A stretch of 35,623 nt of DNA from Fidelibacterota bacterium (GCA_021734065.1 JAIPJQ010000011.1:1-35623), one strand, 5' to 3'. Counted from the first letter of the stretch, positions 23,781 through 33,360 are shown. A program made the numbers and translations. Notes: a model not told the origin generated them from the letters alone.

Positions 23781-25784
23781 ATGAATCCCACGGATGTAAC
23801 CCGCGAACTGGCATGGAATATTCCCGGATGGTATATCGCCCTCATGTATTTCTTTCTCATCCTGGCGTTGGGTGGGTTTTATAGCGGCTTTCGGCGCAAA
23901 TGGGACATGTATCGGCAGGGGCAGCCGGACGCGACCCGGACTGATGATCTTTTAAAACGATTCTGGCGCACGATTGTGGACGGCATTTTTCAACGCAGGC
24001 TGCTGCGTCGCAAGCGGGCGGGTTGGTGGCATGGATTCATTTTCTGGGGTTTCCTCATGTTGTGGATTGCCACCGATCTGGTGGCTTTACAGATGGACAC
24101 ACCCCTGAATTTTTTCTACGGCCCGGTTTATCTCGCCGTCTCCTTTCTCGCGGATATTGCCGGCCTGATCCTTCTGGTGGGAATCGGCATCGCCATGTGG
24201 CGTCGGTATATGGAAAGACCTGATCGAATCAGTGAAACGCATTACGGCAGCTGGTATATGCATGCCATGCTCATGGGGCTGGTAGTCATCGGGTTTGTTA
24301 TCGAAGGACTACGGATTTCAGCGGTTCCCAATCCATTCGAGGTCTGGTCACCGGTGGGCTGGACATTGGCCCATTTATTCAATGGTATGCCGGACATGAC
24401 CAAAGCAGCCTGGCACCACTCCCTGTGGATGTTGCACATGGTGATGACCATGGCGTTTGTGGCTTCCATTCCCTACAGCAAATTTTCACACATTTTTCTG
24501 GGACCTTTGAACATTTTTCTGGGTCGCGAGCAGTCCAGCCGAACCCTGCGATATATGGATTTGGAGGATGAAAACGCGGAAACATTCGGCGTTTCCAAGG
24601 TGGATGAATTCACCTGGAAGCAGCGCATGAACTTTGATGTGTGTGTGGAGTGTGGTCGCTGTGAGATTGCCTGTCCGGCATTCACTACCGGAAAACCGCT
24701 GAATCCCAAACATGTCATCAATTCCCTGGGTGCCCAGATGCGGGCAGAATATGATGGCGCTGAAGCACAGACCGTGTTTGAGTACGGCCAGATCACCGAT
24801 GACATTCTCTACAGCTGCACCACCTGTAAAGCTTGCGAAGAGCAATGTCCTATTTTCATTGATATCGTGGATTCCATCGTGGATATGCGCCGGAATCTGG
24901 TGCTCATGGAAAGTCAGTTTCCGGAGCAGGTCACCGGATTGTTCAAGAAATTAGAGGTGAATGGCAATCCGTGGGGAATGTCCGCCCAGGACCGGGAGCA
25001 ATGGACAGAAGGGCTGGATGTACCAGTAATGCGTGATACAAATCCGGAAGAGGTGGAATATTTATATTGGGTCGGATGTGCCGGCGCGTATGATGCCCGG
25101 GGCAAAGAAGTTTCCAAATCCATGGTAACTTTATTGAATAAAGCGGGTGTGAAATACGCAATCCTGGGAAATGAAGAGACCTGCACCGGCGATTCAGCGC
25201 GACGGATTGGGAACGAATATTTGTATCAAATGCTGGCAGCTCAGAATGTAGAAACCCTGAATAATTACAAGGTCAAGAAAATCGTTACCCAGTGTCCGCA
25301 CTGCTTTAACACGCTGAAGAACGAGTATCCTCAATTGGGTGGTGAATACGAAGTGGTACACCATTCCCAACTGTTGGATGATTTGGTGAAGTCCGGCCGT
25401 CTCAAGCCGGAAAAATCGCTGGATGCCACCGTGACCTACCACGATTCCTGCTATCTGGGTCGTCACAATGATGAATATGATGCGCCCCGGGAGGTGCTGA
25501 ATGCCATCCCCGGTGTCACCCTGAAGGAAATGCCGCGTTCCCGGAACACAGGACTTTGCTGTGGTGCCGGTGGCGGACGCATGTGGATGGAAGAGACTCT
25601 GGGGCACACGAAAGTGAATGATGAGCGCATGAAGGATGTTAAGGCGGTGAACCCGGATGAATTGGCTTCAGCGTGTCCATTCTGCGCAACGATGTTGAAC
25701 GACGGACTCACAGCGGAAGAACTTTCCACCACAGTCCGGTCGCAGGATATTGCCCAGTACCTGGCAGCTGCGCTGGCGGATTGA
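23781..25784 (+). CDS. Membrane Fe-S oxidoreductase: NarI-like helices, 2x[4Fe-4S], two CCG domains (HdrD/DsrK-like)
   Basis: A 667-residue protein. The N-terminal third has about six membrane helices with histidines in several (WWHGF, YMHAM, WHHSLWMLH), as in NarI-type haem b subunits. A ferredoxin domain follows with Cys288/291/294/298 and Cys346/349/352/356. The C-terminal half has two cysteine-rich domains of the heterodisulfide-reductase type: ETCTGDSARRIGNEY with QCPHC, then DSCYLG, GLCCGAGGGRMW and ACPFC. Such proteins exchange electrons between quinones and soluble carriers, for example as ETF:menaquinone oxidoreductases. No etfAB lies in the window, so the partner is unknown. AAGGA precedes the ATG. 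Confidence 0.88.
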   Translation: MNPTDVTRELAWNIPGWYIALMYFFLILALGGFYSGFRRKWDMYRQGQPDATRTDDLLKRFWRTIVDGIFQRRLLRRKRAGWWHGFIFWGFLMLWIATDLVALQMDTPLNFFYGPVYLAVSFLADIAGLILLVGIGIAMWRRYMERPDRISETHYGSWYMHAMLMGLVVIGFVIEGLRISAVPNPFEVWSPVGWTLAHLFNGMPDMTKAAWHHSLWMLHMVMTMAFVASIPYSKFSHIFLGPLNIFLGREQSSRTLRYMDLEDENAETFGVSKVDEFTWKQRMNFDVCVECGRCEIACPAFTTGKPLNPKHVINSLGAQMRAEYDGAEAQTVFEYGQITDDILYSCTTCKACEEQCPIFIDIVDSIVDMRRNLVLMESQFPEQVTGLFKKLEVNGNPWGMSAQDREQWTEGLDVPVMRDTNPEEVEYLYWVGCAGAYDARGKEVSKSMVTLLNKAGVKYAILGNEETCTGDSARRIGNEYLYQMLAAQNVETLNNYKVKKIVTQCPHCFNTLKNEYPQLGGEYEVVHHSQLLDDLVKSGRLKPEKSLDATVTYHDSCYLGRHNDEYDAPREVLNAIPGVTLKEMPRSRNTGLCCGAGGGRMWMEETLGHTKVNDERMKDVKAVNPDELASACPFCATMLNDGLTAEELSTTVRSQDIAQYLAAALAD

Positions 25785-25845
25785 TAGATATAGAATAACG
25801 AATCTCTTGGCAATCCAGCGTTCCACAAACCAGCGGGAAAACTCG

Positions 25846-26961
25846 TTGACCACTCAGCCATCTCCGGAATGGAATGATTGGCGTTGGCAACTTTCCCATA
25901 CCATCCGTTCCCTGGAGCAAATGGAAAAAATCCCTGCCGCGGAAGCCTGGTTCGCTTCCTTGGACGGTCAGACGCGCTCCCGTCTGGAACGTGTGCTGGG
26001 AACGTACCAGATGGGGATTACCCCCTACTATCTCAGTCTGATTCAGAAATTTGAACCCGGTGATCCGGTCTTTGCGCAAATCATTCCCCGAGAAGCTGAA
26101 GCGACCATTCTGCCCGATGAATTGGAAGATCCAATCGGGGATGACAATCCTGAATTACATACCCATCCGGTGCGCACTATTACGCATCGCTATACGGATC
26201 GGGTGTTGTTCCATCCCACGCCCATCTGCGCCGTTTACTGCCGGTATTGTTTTCGGAAGCGGCTGGTGGGACAGGCAGCGTTTACACCAAACCCGGCCGA
26301 CATTGAAGAGGGAGTAGCGTATATTGCTGCTCACCCGGAGATTCGCGAAGTCATTTTCACCGGTGGAGACCCACTTATTCTACCGGACAACCGGTTGGTG
26401 AAAATTATGCAACAGGTGGCAGCCATCGAGCATGTCTTGCTGCTAAGAATTCACACCCGGCTGCCGGTGGTGAATCCGTTTCGGTTGACCGCAGCACTGG
26501 CTGATGGGTTGGCCGGTCTGGGGAAACCGGTGCGTATCGTTACCCATTTCAATCATCCGGTGGAGGTGACGCAGACGGCTGTTCAAGCGATTAGAAAATT
26601 GATTGAACGAGGAATTCCCGTATTGAATCAGTCCGTATTACTCAATGGTGTGAACGCGGACACACGCACTCTGGAATCCCTCCTGCTTAAGCTGGTTACC
26701 AATGGCATTCAACCCTACTATCTCCACCATTCGGACAAGGTGCGGGGGACCGGTCACTTCAGGTTGTCCATTTCCCGGGGGCGTGAAATTTATAGGGAAT
26801 TGTTGACGCGATTACCAGGGTATGCCGTACCGGGCTATGTATTGGATATTCCGGGGGGCTATGGCAAAATTCCCGTGAATAGCGACCATGTGATTCCCCT
26901 TGAACTGGGGAAATATCGTCTCATCAGCCTGCAGGGTGTCCGGCGCGATTATCAGGAATAA
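25846..26961 (+). CDS. Lysine 2,3-aminomutase-family (KamA) radical SAM, PLP enzyme
   Basis: A KamA-family radical SAM protein. The conserved N-terminal WNDWRWQL motif must be included, yet no ATG lies between the previous stop (25784) and it. I use the TTG at 25846, which has a GGA ribosome element 7 bases upstream (371 residues); TTG codons at 25807 and 25750 are alternatives. With this start the radical SAM cluster is Cys128, Cys132 and Cys135 (CAVYCRYCF). FTGGDPL, YYLHHSDKVRGTGHF and VLDIPGGYGK follow, keeping the two Asp residues that bind lysine in KamA. It could make beta-lysine as an osmolyte or antibiotic part, or modify EF-P (EpmB-like), but no efp or epmA is nearby. Confidence 0.82.
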   Translation: MTTQPSPEWNDWRWQLSHTIRSLEQMEKIPAAEAWFASLDGQTRSRLERVLGTYQMGITPYYLSLIQKFEPGDPVFAQIIPREAEATILPDELEDPIGDDNPELHTHPVRTITHRYTDRVLFHPTPICAVYCRYCFRKRLVGQAAFTPNPADIEEGVAYIAAHPEIREVIFTGGDPLILPDNRLVKIMQQVAAIEHVLLLRIHTRLPVVNPFRLTAALADGLAGLGKPVRIVTHFNHPVEVTQTAVQAIRKLIERGIPVLNQSVLLNGVNADTRTLESLLLKLVTNGIQPYYLHHSDKVRGTGHFRLSISRGREIYRELLTRLPGYAVPGYVLDIPGGYGKIPVNSDHVIPLELGKYRLISLQGVRRDYQE

Positions 26962-27116
26962 CACTGCAACTTGAATCGGTGTACGAAATTAACCTGTGGA
27001 AAAGTACCTGATCGTGAGCATATTTGAAATTCCCATGACACAAAAAAAAACAACTTTGCAATTCGATGGTTATTTTAACCCGCAAAATTTCTTAACCCGC
27101 CAGCCCAGGGGATGAT

Positions 27117-29708
27117 TTGACCAAACAACCCTCATCCAAATATCTACAACCCTTCGATAGCTTAACCAGCTCGGAAGCCCGCATGCTGGTGGGGGTGGTT
27201 TTGGCTGCAATGGTGGCGGAAGGGTTGGTATTGGGGGGTACGGTTTGGATGCGGGCGCGTTTGCTTGAACCGGATGGTGACGAGGAAATATTCGTTCCCT
27301 TTGCCACATATCCTCATACACCCGGTAGTCTCCAGGTGGTGGATCTGAGTGACCGTTCGATTCGGGATGCGCTATTTTCAAAGAACGTGCAGATGCAGGC
27401 TGAAGCTGTTCGCAAACTGGGCATAATTCCCGGAGCGTGTGACACCTGCACCCGCACTTTTCAAGCCTTAGCCACTGAAGATGCCTTTCTCACGCTCTAT
27501 GTTCAGGAAGAAGAGGGAGAGGCACCGACCTACCAGGCATTCAGCGAATATGTAGCTCGCATGGTGACCTATTGCTTGGTGAATTCTCAAAATACGGCTC
27601 AAGACGGTTCGATTGATGCACCCGTACTCCCGGTATTTCAGGAATTAATGAAACTCCGTTCCAAGATCGACTACTCTGTCCTGCAACGCCGCTATCTGAA
27701 ACGGAGTCAGTCTCTCATCGCCGGAGTGATGCAGGCGCTGTCCCATCCCTTCTATGTGTTCGATGCTGAGAGATTCGAAATTATCGTCTCCAACACCCAG
27801 GAAGACGCCCGGACCTATACCCCCGGTTTCTATGAAAAATCACCCATGAACCAGATGCGCGGAGAGGAAATCGCCACCATTGTTGAATTTTTACACAAAG
27901 TGAAATCCAGCGAAAAGCCGTTGAGTCAGGAGCAAACCCTGAATAGCGGGCAGGTATTGGATGTTCACGGGTATCCGGTTTTTGATGAGCGTCAGAGTGT
28001 AAAGCAAATCATTGTCTACTCCTGGGATATATCCGACAGAAAGCGGCTGGAGGAGGAGCAGGAGCGGATATTTAAGCTGCATCTGGCAATGTCGCATGCG
28101 GTAACCCATCTGATGCAATCGTCAACCCTGCAGGATGGCATCCACAGCGCTCTGGATGAACTGGGTAGAGGGCTGGCGGTGGACAAAATCCTGTATTGTG
28201 AATATAACAATGATACAGACCAAACCCGCACCGCGCATGAGTGGACACTGGAAGCGCATGGCAGTCGGCATGATCATCCGGGACGTGACATTCACCCGCT
28301 TCCCGAGTGGCTCCAACCGTTGAAGGCGGGTGAAGCGATAGTAAAAAACCGGATTTCTGATACCGAGCGGGCGGCTCCCTGTTTCCTGGATAAGCAAACG
28401 GAGGCCGCGCTGGCTTTTCCCCATTTGCAGAATGGAGTTCTCAATGGCTTCTTACTCCTACTATCGGATCAGTCGAGTCGCAATTGGAGTCAAACTGAAA
28501 TTGAATTGGTGAAAATCGCCGCCGGTAATCTGTTCAATTTTCGCAGCAAAATGGAAACTCTGGAAACCCTTCAATCGGAAGTAGAGCAGCGTGAACGATT
28601 GGAAACCGAGCTGCGACAGGCTAATGAAAATTTGGAAGCCACCATCGCCAAGCGCACTGGACGAATCCAGGCGTCGGAAAAGCGTTACGCGGATCTGTTC
28701 AATTTCGCCATGGACGCCATTTTTGTCATGTCTGATACGGGAGAGATCCTCTCATCCAATCTGGCCGCGGAGACCCTTACCGGTTATAAAAAATCAGAAT
28801 TGGTGGGAACCAGTGGTCAGCGGTTATTCACTGACGAGATGTTTCAAAAAATACGGCCCTTTATTGACAAGCTCATGGAGATCGGCAGTATATCTCTGGA
28901 AACAAATTTTCGACGTAAATCCGGAGACATTTTACCTGTGGAAATCACCGCCCGGCTCATGGAAATCGATGACGATCGGCTGATTCAGGCTTTTGCCCGG
29001 GATATCAGTGAGCGGAAGCAGAGCGATCTGATTAAGGATGAATTTGTGAGCAATGTGTCCCATGAATTACGCACGCCCATCACATCATTTCTCAGTTCGG
29101 CACAAATCCTCAAATATTACTGGGACAGGTTGGATGAAGGGGAAAAGCAGAAGAAAATTGACGAAATTATCCAGGGCGGGAAGAATTTTGAGTCCCTGGT
29201 GGAAGATTTACTGGCTTTGTCCCGCATCGATAAAAAAACACTCCAGATCCGGCGAAAGACGCATGACTTGAACGAGTTGCTACGTGATGGTCCGGATTTG
29301 GTACCCGGAGGCCGGGAGCGGGTGAAGCTGGAGCTGAGGGAGAGCTTACCGTCTTTGAATTATGATCATGAATTGATTCAGAGTGTGGTGATAAATCTGC
29401 TTGAAAATGCGATGAAATTCAGCACTGAGGATGATCGCATCATTTTGAGTAGTGGTTATGAGGAAGAAACGGGGAAGGTGTGGTTTTCGGTACAGGATAA
29501 GGGCATTGGCATCGCCTCGGAAAACCAGGATAAAATCTTCAACCGGTTTTACCGGGTGGAAACAGCCTCCCATTCAATTTCAGGAACCGGTTTGGGATTA
29601 TCCATTGCCAGGAAATATGTGGAATTACATAACGGCGAGATCCGTGTGGAGAGTAATTTAGGGAAAGGTAGCCGGTTTACGGTTTATCTGCCCATTAACC
29701 AGGAATAA
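27117..29708 (+). CDS. Multi-domain sensor histidine kinase (PAS-GAF-PAS-HisKA-HATPase)
   Basis: An 863-residue protein. The start is a TTG with an AGGGG ribosome site five bases upstream; the overlapping ATG at 27112 meets a stop after one more codon. Order: a hydrophobic patch (about 23-42), an unassigned region with a CDTC motif (Cys108/Cys111), PAS (about 198-315), coiled coil, GAF (about 325-480), coiled coil, PAS (about 520-640), HisKA with VSHELRTPITSF (His649), and HATPase with N-box LLENAMKF, DKGIGI and GTGLGLSIAR. No clear periplasmic loop is visible, so it probably senses a cytoplasmic or redox cue. The receiver-kinase hybrid gene follows after 43 bases and is the likely partner. 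Confidence 0.9.
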   Translation: MTKQPSSKYLQPFDSLTSSEARMLVGVVLAAMVAEGLVLGGTVWMRARLLEPDGDEEIFVPFATYPHTPGSLQVVDLSDRSIRDALFSKNVQMQAEAVRKLGIIPGACDTCTRTFQALATEDAFLTLYVQEEEGEAPTYQAFSEYVARMVTYCLVNSQNTAQDGSIDAPVLPVFQELMKLRSKIDYSVLQRRYLKRSQSLIAGVMQALSHPFYVFDAERFEIIVSNTQEDARTYTPGFYEKSPMNQMRGEEIATIVEFLHKVKSSEKPLSQEQTLNSGQVLDVHGYPVFDERQSVKQIIVYSWDISDRKRLEEEQERIFKLHLAMSHAVTHLMQSSTLQDGIHSALDELGRGLAVDKILYCEYNNDTDQTRTAHEWTLEAHGSRHDHPGRDIHPLPEWLQPLKAGEAIVKNRISDTERAAPCFLDKQTEAALAFPHLQNGVLNGFLLLLSDQSSRNWSQTEIELVKIAAGNLFNFRSKMETLETLQSEVEQRERLETELRQANENLEATIAKRTGRIQASEKRYADLFNFAMDAIFVMSDTGEILSSNLAAETLTGYKKSELVGTSGQRLFTDEMFQKIRPFIDKLMEIGSISLETNFRRKSGDILPVEITARLMEIDDDRLIQAFARDISERKQSDLIKDEFVSNVSHELRTPITSFLSSAQILKYYWDRLDEGEKQKKIDEIIQGGKNFESLVEDLLALSRIDKKTLQIRRKTHDLNELLRDGPDLVPGGRERVKLELRESLPSLNYDHELIQSVVINLLENAMKFSTEDDRIILSSGYEEETGKVWFSVQDKGIGIASENQDKIFNRFYRVETASHSISGTGLGLSIARKYVELHNGEIRVESNLGKGSRFTVYLPINQE

Positions 29709-29751
29709 ATAAAATCAACCAACGTGTGATGGTTTTAAAGAGGATAAATTG

Positions 29752-30867
29752 ATGGGGACTTCGAAGGGTAAAATATTGGTGGTAGAAGATATGCATATTC
29801 AGCGTGAAAACCTGAGGCAAATTCTTCAACTGGAAGGCTATACGGTTGAAAGTGGAGAAAATGGTCTGGAAGCGTTGGAGGTGCTGAAAGGGGGATACAC
29901 GCCCGAATTGGTCATCTGTGATATCATGATGCCTGAAATGGATGGCTACCAATTACGGGAAGCCATGAGAGAAAATCCTGAGTGGCGGGGGATGGGCTTT
30001 ATCTTTTTGTCTGCAAAAGCCAGTAAGGAGGACATCCAGGCGGGAAAATCTTATGGCGTGGAAGAATACCTGACAAAACCGGTGGAAATTTCAGCACTGA
30101 TTCAGGCCGTGGAAGTCAGTCTCAACCGGTTGCAGGAAATCCGGGAATTTGAAAAAAGTCGCAACGAAGAACTTTTTCGGGAGCTGTTCACCCGGGTCTC
30201 TCACGAAATGCGGACCCCCTTGAGCATTATCACCAGTGGATTATCCCTGTTTGAACTGGAGTCCGCCACGTCTCCCGAGATTAAACAATATCTGAATTAC
30301 ATCGTGAATGGTCATGACCGCATTCTGGCCCTGGTTGAGAAGGTGCGCCATATGCAGGAAGCACGGGAAGCGCCGGCTGAAGATGCACTTATCCCCACGA
30401 TTGCCGCCCGCGACATTCAAAAGCTGTTTAAGAATATTTTCGAGAAGCGCACGTTTTTCGGACGGTTCACAGAGAAAGATGTGGATTTTGACCTGCACCT
30501 GACCGATGAAGATCGGGAATTAAAGGTCAATGTCACCGAGCTGGAGATGATCCTGGAAGAGGTGCTGGAGAATGCCATCAAGTTTTCCGATTCCTCCCGC
30601 CACGTGGTGGTTTCCGGACAGTTACAGGATGAGGACAAGTATGAATTGGTGGTGGAGGATTCGGGAAAAGGGTTCCCCCTGGAGGCAGCGGAGGCGATTT
30701 TCAAGCCATTTTATCAATATCAACGAGAGGTTCAGGAACAGCAGGGAATGGGAGTCGGTCTGGCGGTTGTAAAATCCCTGGCCCAAAAAAACAGGATCGC
30801 CCTGACGGTTGATAATGGCCCCGACAAACATGGGCGCTTTTATCTCACAATCCCGGTCGCCACATAA
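29752..30867 (+). CDS. Receiver-histidine kinase hybrid protein
   Basis: A 371-residue protein with an N-terminal receiver domain (about 7-122) carrying the acidic pair at Glu12/Asp13, phospho-acceptor Asp57 in CDIMMPEMDG, and the switch Lys109 (LTKPVE). HisKA follows (FTRVSHEMRTPLS, His151), then HATPase (LEEVLENAIKFSD, EDSGKGF, GMGVGLAVVKSL). There is no DNA-binding output domain, so it is a relay that takes phosphate from another kinase, probably the neighbouring one, and may pass it on. The ATG at 29752 has a good AAGAGGA ribosome site; a TTG directly before it is less likely. Confidence 0.9.
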   Translation: MGTSKGKILVVEDMHIQRENLRQILQLEGYTVESGENGLEALEVLKGGYTPELVICDIMMPEMDGYQLREAMRENPEWRGMGFIFLSAKASKEDIQAGKSYGVEEYLTKPVEISALIQAVEVSLNRLQEIREFEKSRNEELFRELFTRVSHEMRTPLSIITSGLSLFELESATSPEIKQYLNYIVNGHDRILALVEKVRHMQEAREAPAEDALIPTIAARDIQKLFKNIFEKRTFFGRFTEKDVDFDLHLTDEDRELKVNVTELEMILEEVLENAIKFSDSSRHVVVSGQLQDEDKYELVVEDSGKGFPLEAAEAIFKPFYQYQREVQEQQGMGVGLAVVKSLAQKNRIALTVDNGPDKHGRFYLTIPVAT

Positions 30868-30948
30868 TCCAAACTTGGTTTACGGCCGGAGCAGGATTAG
30901 ATTCAGGCGTTCAATCAAAGCAATGCGTTTGTAAAGGGAGACGAAATC

Positions 30949-31956
30949 ATGAAACGGTTCGCATATTTAGGGTTATTGAGTCTCACGAGTATATGGATGT
31001 TCCAGGCTTGTGAGGAAGACACGACCGAGCCGGACACCACGCCGCCGGCAGCGGTGGCCGGATTTGAAGTTGATTTTAATGCCACCACCGATGGCGAAGT
31101 GAGTTTGTACTGGACAGCCAATACGGAAAGCGATTTAGCCGGATACAAATTGTTTCGTGACGCGGGTCCCGGTACCGATTATGACTCCATCGCTACCACC
31201 ACGGAAACCAGCTATCTGGATATCGGTCTGGATTATGACACACAATTTTCCTATAAAATCCAGGCTTATGACAAATCCGGGAATCACAGTGATTTTACGG
31301 TATTAGGTGAGCGGGTAGCCCCCATCAATCAGAGTCCGCCGGCAACCCCGTCCAACCTCACGATTTATGCGCATAATTTGACGATTTTGGACCAGTTGGA
31401 TGTTCAATTGAACTGGTCACCCAATTCTGAATCAGATTGGTCCCACTATAAATTGTACCGGGCGAACACCGGGGTTTTTCAGGCTAACGAGACGACGCTT
31501 TTGGACTGTCTCACCACCAATTCCTACACGGATACGGATGTGGAAGTAAATGTTCACTATTACTACAAAATTTTGTCGTCTGACAAAGGCGGGATGAGCA
31601 GTAGTCCTTCCCTGGTGGTGGATGATATCCCGCTGCCGGAACCCACATTGCTGTCACCCATAGGCGGTGAGCCAGCCGCCAGCAATCGCCCAACCTTCAC
31701 CTGGCAGCGCACATCCGGTGCCAAGGGATATGAGATTTCACTCAGGGAATCGCCTCTGGCGGCCCCCATCTGGTCTACCAAAATCCTTCAGCCCGCCACA
31801 GGAAATCCGGAGGTCATTTATCCGAACGCTGCTCCGGCCCTGACAACCGGAAGTAACTACTACTGGCAGGTGGGGACCTTCTCCATCGGCGCCACAACTG
31901 ATGAAATGGATGAAGTGAATTCTTACAGCGCTATTGGCACATTCAAGGCGCCCTGA
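30949..31956 (+). CDS. Lipoprotein with fibronectin type III repeats
   Basis: A 335-residue protein with a lipobox (MFQAC, lipidated Cys21), a Thr/Pro-rich linker and two fibronectin type III domains (about 33-122 and 130-222). Both show the SLYW/QLNW core Trp, the DLAGYKLFR / DWSHYKLYR strand and the YKIQAYD / YKILSSD strand. A third Ig-like unit follows (about 228-335, FTWQRTSGAKGYEISL ... YYWQVG). There is no catalytic motif; it is probably a surface-displayed binding or scaffold protein. Its message ends at a strong terminator just downstream. GGGAGA precedes the ATG. Confidence 0.83.
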   Translation: MKRFAYLGLLSLTSIWMFQACEEDTTEPDTTPPAAVAGFEVDFNATTDGEVSLYWTANTESDLAGYKLFRDAGPGTDYDSIATTTETSYLDIGLDYDTQFSYKIQAYDKSGNHSDFTVLGERVAPINQSPPATPSNLTIYAHNLTILDQLDVQLNWSPNSESDWSHYKLYRANTGVFQANETTLLDCLTTNSYTDTDVEVNVHYYYKILSSDKGGMSSSPSLVVDDIPLPEPTLLSPIGGEPAASNRPTFTWQRTSGAKGYEISLRESPLAAPIWSTKILQPATGNPEVIYPNAAPALTTGSNYYWQVGTFSIGATTDEMDEVNSYSAIGTFKAP

Positions 31957-31987
31957 TTCCACCCGGACTAAATTAGAATCGGAAGCT

Positions 31988-32022
31988 CAAATGGCCTCTT
32001 TTCGGAGGCCATTTGTTTTATT
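31988..32022 (+). terminator. Strong intrinsic terminator after the FN3 lipoprotein gene
   Basis: A perfect 11-bp stem (31988-31998 with 32005-32015, CAAATGGCCTC) with a 6-base loop is followed by a T-rich tail. It lies 31 bases after the stop codon and should end transcription of the FN3 gene and perhaps the upstream kinase genes. Confidence 0.88.
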
Positions 32023-32070
32023 CTCTTTTGGGTTCAAGACCCCGACGCTCGCGTTGCTACAACGTTTGTC

Positions 32071-32123
32071 ATGCCGAACTTGTTTCGGCATCTGTAATAG
32101 AGACCCTGAAACAAGTTCAGGGT
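32071..32123. repeat. REP-like double-hairpin intergenic palindrome
   Basis: Two short hairpins stand side by side: 32071-32078 with 32084-32091, and 32103-32110 with 32116-32123. Their cores are exact reverse complements of each other (GAACTTGTTTC at 32076-32086 and GAAACAAGTTC at 32108-32118), so the whole element can also fold as one long stem. This resembles dispersed palindromic intergenic repeats found in many environmental genomes. Only one copy is in this window. Confidence 0.55.
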
Positions 32124-32160
32124 AAAGTAGAAAATACCCTGCTGCTTGCGGCGGAGAGCT

Positions 32161-33150
32161 TCATTTGAATTGTTTTACCAACGACTCGAATTGGTCATGG
32201 TAAATCGCTGATAACCGCGATCTGGCTTCCATACCCATCGCCGGAGCTGAAGCGGCATGGGCATTACTGCGGGCTTGTTCCACGGTTCGGATACCGGGGA
32301 TGGTGGTGTGAATTGCCGGGTGAGAAATGTCAAACTGAAGCGCAAAATCCAGCCAGTTGCCGCTGTATGGTTTCAGAAATGGCTGAAAAGATTCCATGGC
32401 ATCCAAAAGCTTCGCAAGCATATCCGGTGGTAACCGGAACGTCCGGTGGTCGTCCGGTTCAAATCGTGTTTCCCGGTGGAACTTTCCTGTGAGTAAGCCA
32501 AACTGTAAGGGCATTCTGGCAATAACTCCATAACCAGCTTCCGCCGCCCGCCGGATGAAGGCATCGGCCTGCTGATTAATGGCGTTATACACAATCTGAA
32601 AATGCTCACCCAATTGGTGCGCCAGTAGCCAGTCTCCCACGATCCACGGTTTCTGGGTAGCCAGTGACACGCCCCAGTGTTTGATTTTCCCGGCGCGTTT
32701 CAGGTCATCCAATGCGGTGATACACTCGCCCTGTTGCAGGATGTCTAAACCGGGACCGTGAAGTTGGTACATATCAATGACATCCACACCCAGGCGTGTC
32801 AGACTTTTGTCGATAGCGGACAGAATATGGTTCTTACTAAAATCCTGACCGGGCTTACCGTCAACGATGGTATTCCCAACCTTTGTGGCAATGATAACAT
32901 CGGGTCGTCGGGATTTCAGCCATTCGCCAATGAGTGCTTCGCTGTGTCCCAATCCGTAAAAATCTGCCGTGTCCAGAAAATTAATTCCCGCTTCATACGC
33001 GGCATCCAAAGCGGATAAAGACTCGGCATCATCCGTCTCACCCCAACCAATGGGCACGCCGCCAACATCGGCTGGTCCACCAATCGCCCAGGCGCCGAAT
33101 CCCACGGCTGACACGTTTAGTCCTGTATTTCCAAAGCTGTTATAAATCAT
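32161..33150 (-). CDS. Aldo/keto reductase family oxidoreductase
   Basis: A 329-residue (beta/alpha)8 NADPH-dependent reductase with the full catalytic tetrad: Asp60 and Tyr65 (NFLDTADFYG), Lys90 (IIATKVG) and His131 (MYQLHGPG). The GFGAWAIGG start and the R-rich NADP-binding end (PGIRTVEQARSNAHAA) are typical. It reduces aldehydes or ketones; the physiological substrate cannot be told. It is the last gene of a three-gene minus-strand unit, 24 bases after the tautomerase gene, and an AGGAAAGG ribosome site precedes the ATG. Confidence 0.92.
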   Translation of the reverse strand: MIYNSFGNTGLNVSAVGFGAWAIGGPADVGGVPIGWGETDDAESLSALDAAYEAGINFLDTADFYGLGHSEALIGEWLKSRRPDVIIATKVGNTIVDGKPGQDFSKNHILSAIDKSLTRLGVDVIDMYQLHGPGLDILQQGECITALDDLKRAGKIKHWGVSLATQKPWIVGDWLLAHQLGEHFQIVYNAINQQADAFIRRAAEAGYGVIARMPLQFGLLTGKFHRETRFEPDDHRTFRLPPDMLAKLLDAMESFQPFLKPYSGNWLDFALQFDISHPAIHTTIPGIRTVEQARSNAHAASAPAMGMEARSRLSAIYHDQFESLVKQFK

Positions 33151-33174
33151 ACCCCCGCCTTTCCTAAAACAAAA

Positions 33175-33360
33175 CTATCGATCTGCCAGCAGAGTGCCTG
33201 CTTTTGCCCAATTCTCCCGACTGACCTCCTCAATCACCACCGATGTGGCTTCCGGCGGTTTATTGGCGATGCGTTCCATCAGCGCGGTAACCTCCTGCGC
33301 GATTTGCGCTTTCTGCTCTTTAGTCAGTGTGCCGGCAACGCGAATATTCACAAATGGCAT
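33175..33360 (-). CDS. 4-oxalocrotonate tautomerase family protein
   Basis: A 61-residue protein with the family hallmark of Pro directly after the initiator Met (MPFVNIRV); this Pro becomes the catalytic N-terminal base. The rest (LTKEQKAQIAQEVTALM, TSVVIEEVSRENWAKAG) matches short tautomerases that assemble as hexamers and shift keto-enol double bonds. A strong AAGGAG ribosome site supports the start. It lies between the amidase and the reductase genes, with gaps of 21 and 24 bases. Confidence 0.93.
   Translation of the reverse strand: MPFVNIRVAGTLTKEQKAQIAQEVTALMERIANKPPEATSVVIEEVSRENWAKAGTLLADR

Noticed and set aside
25153..25230. First CCG domain of the Fe-S oxidoreductase reads CTG instead of CCG
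   Set aside because: The ETCTGDxARRxGNEY form is common in this protein family, so it is not a lost cluster site.
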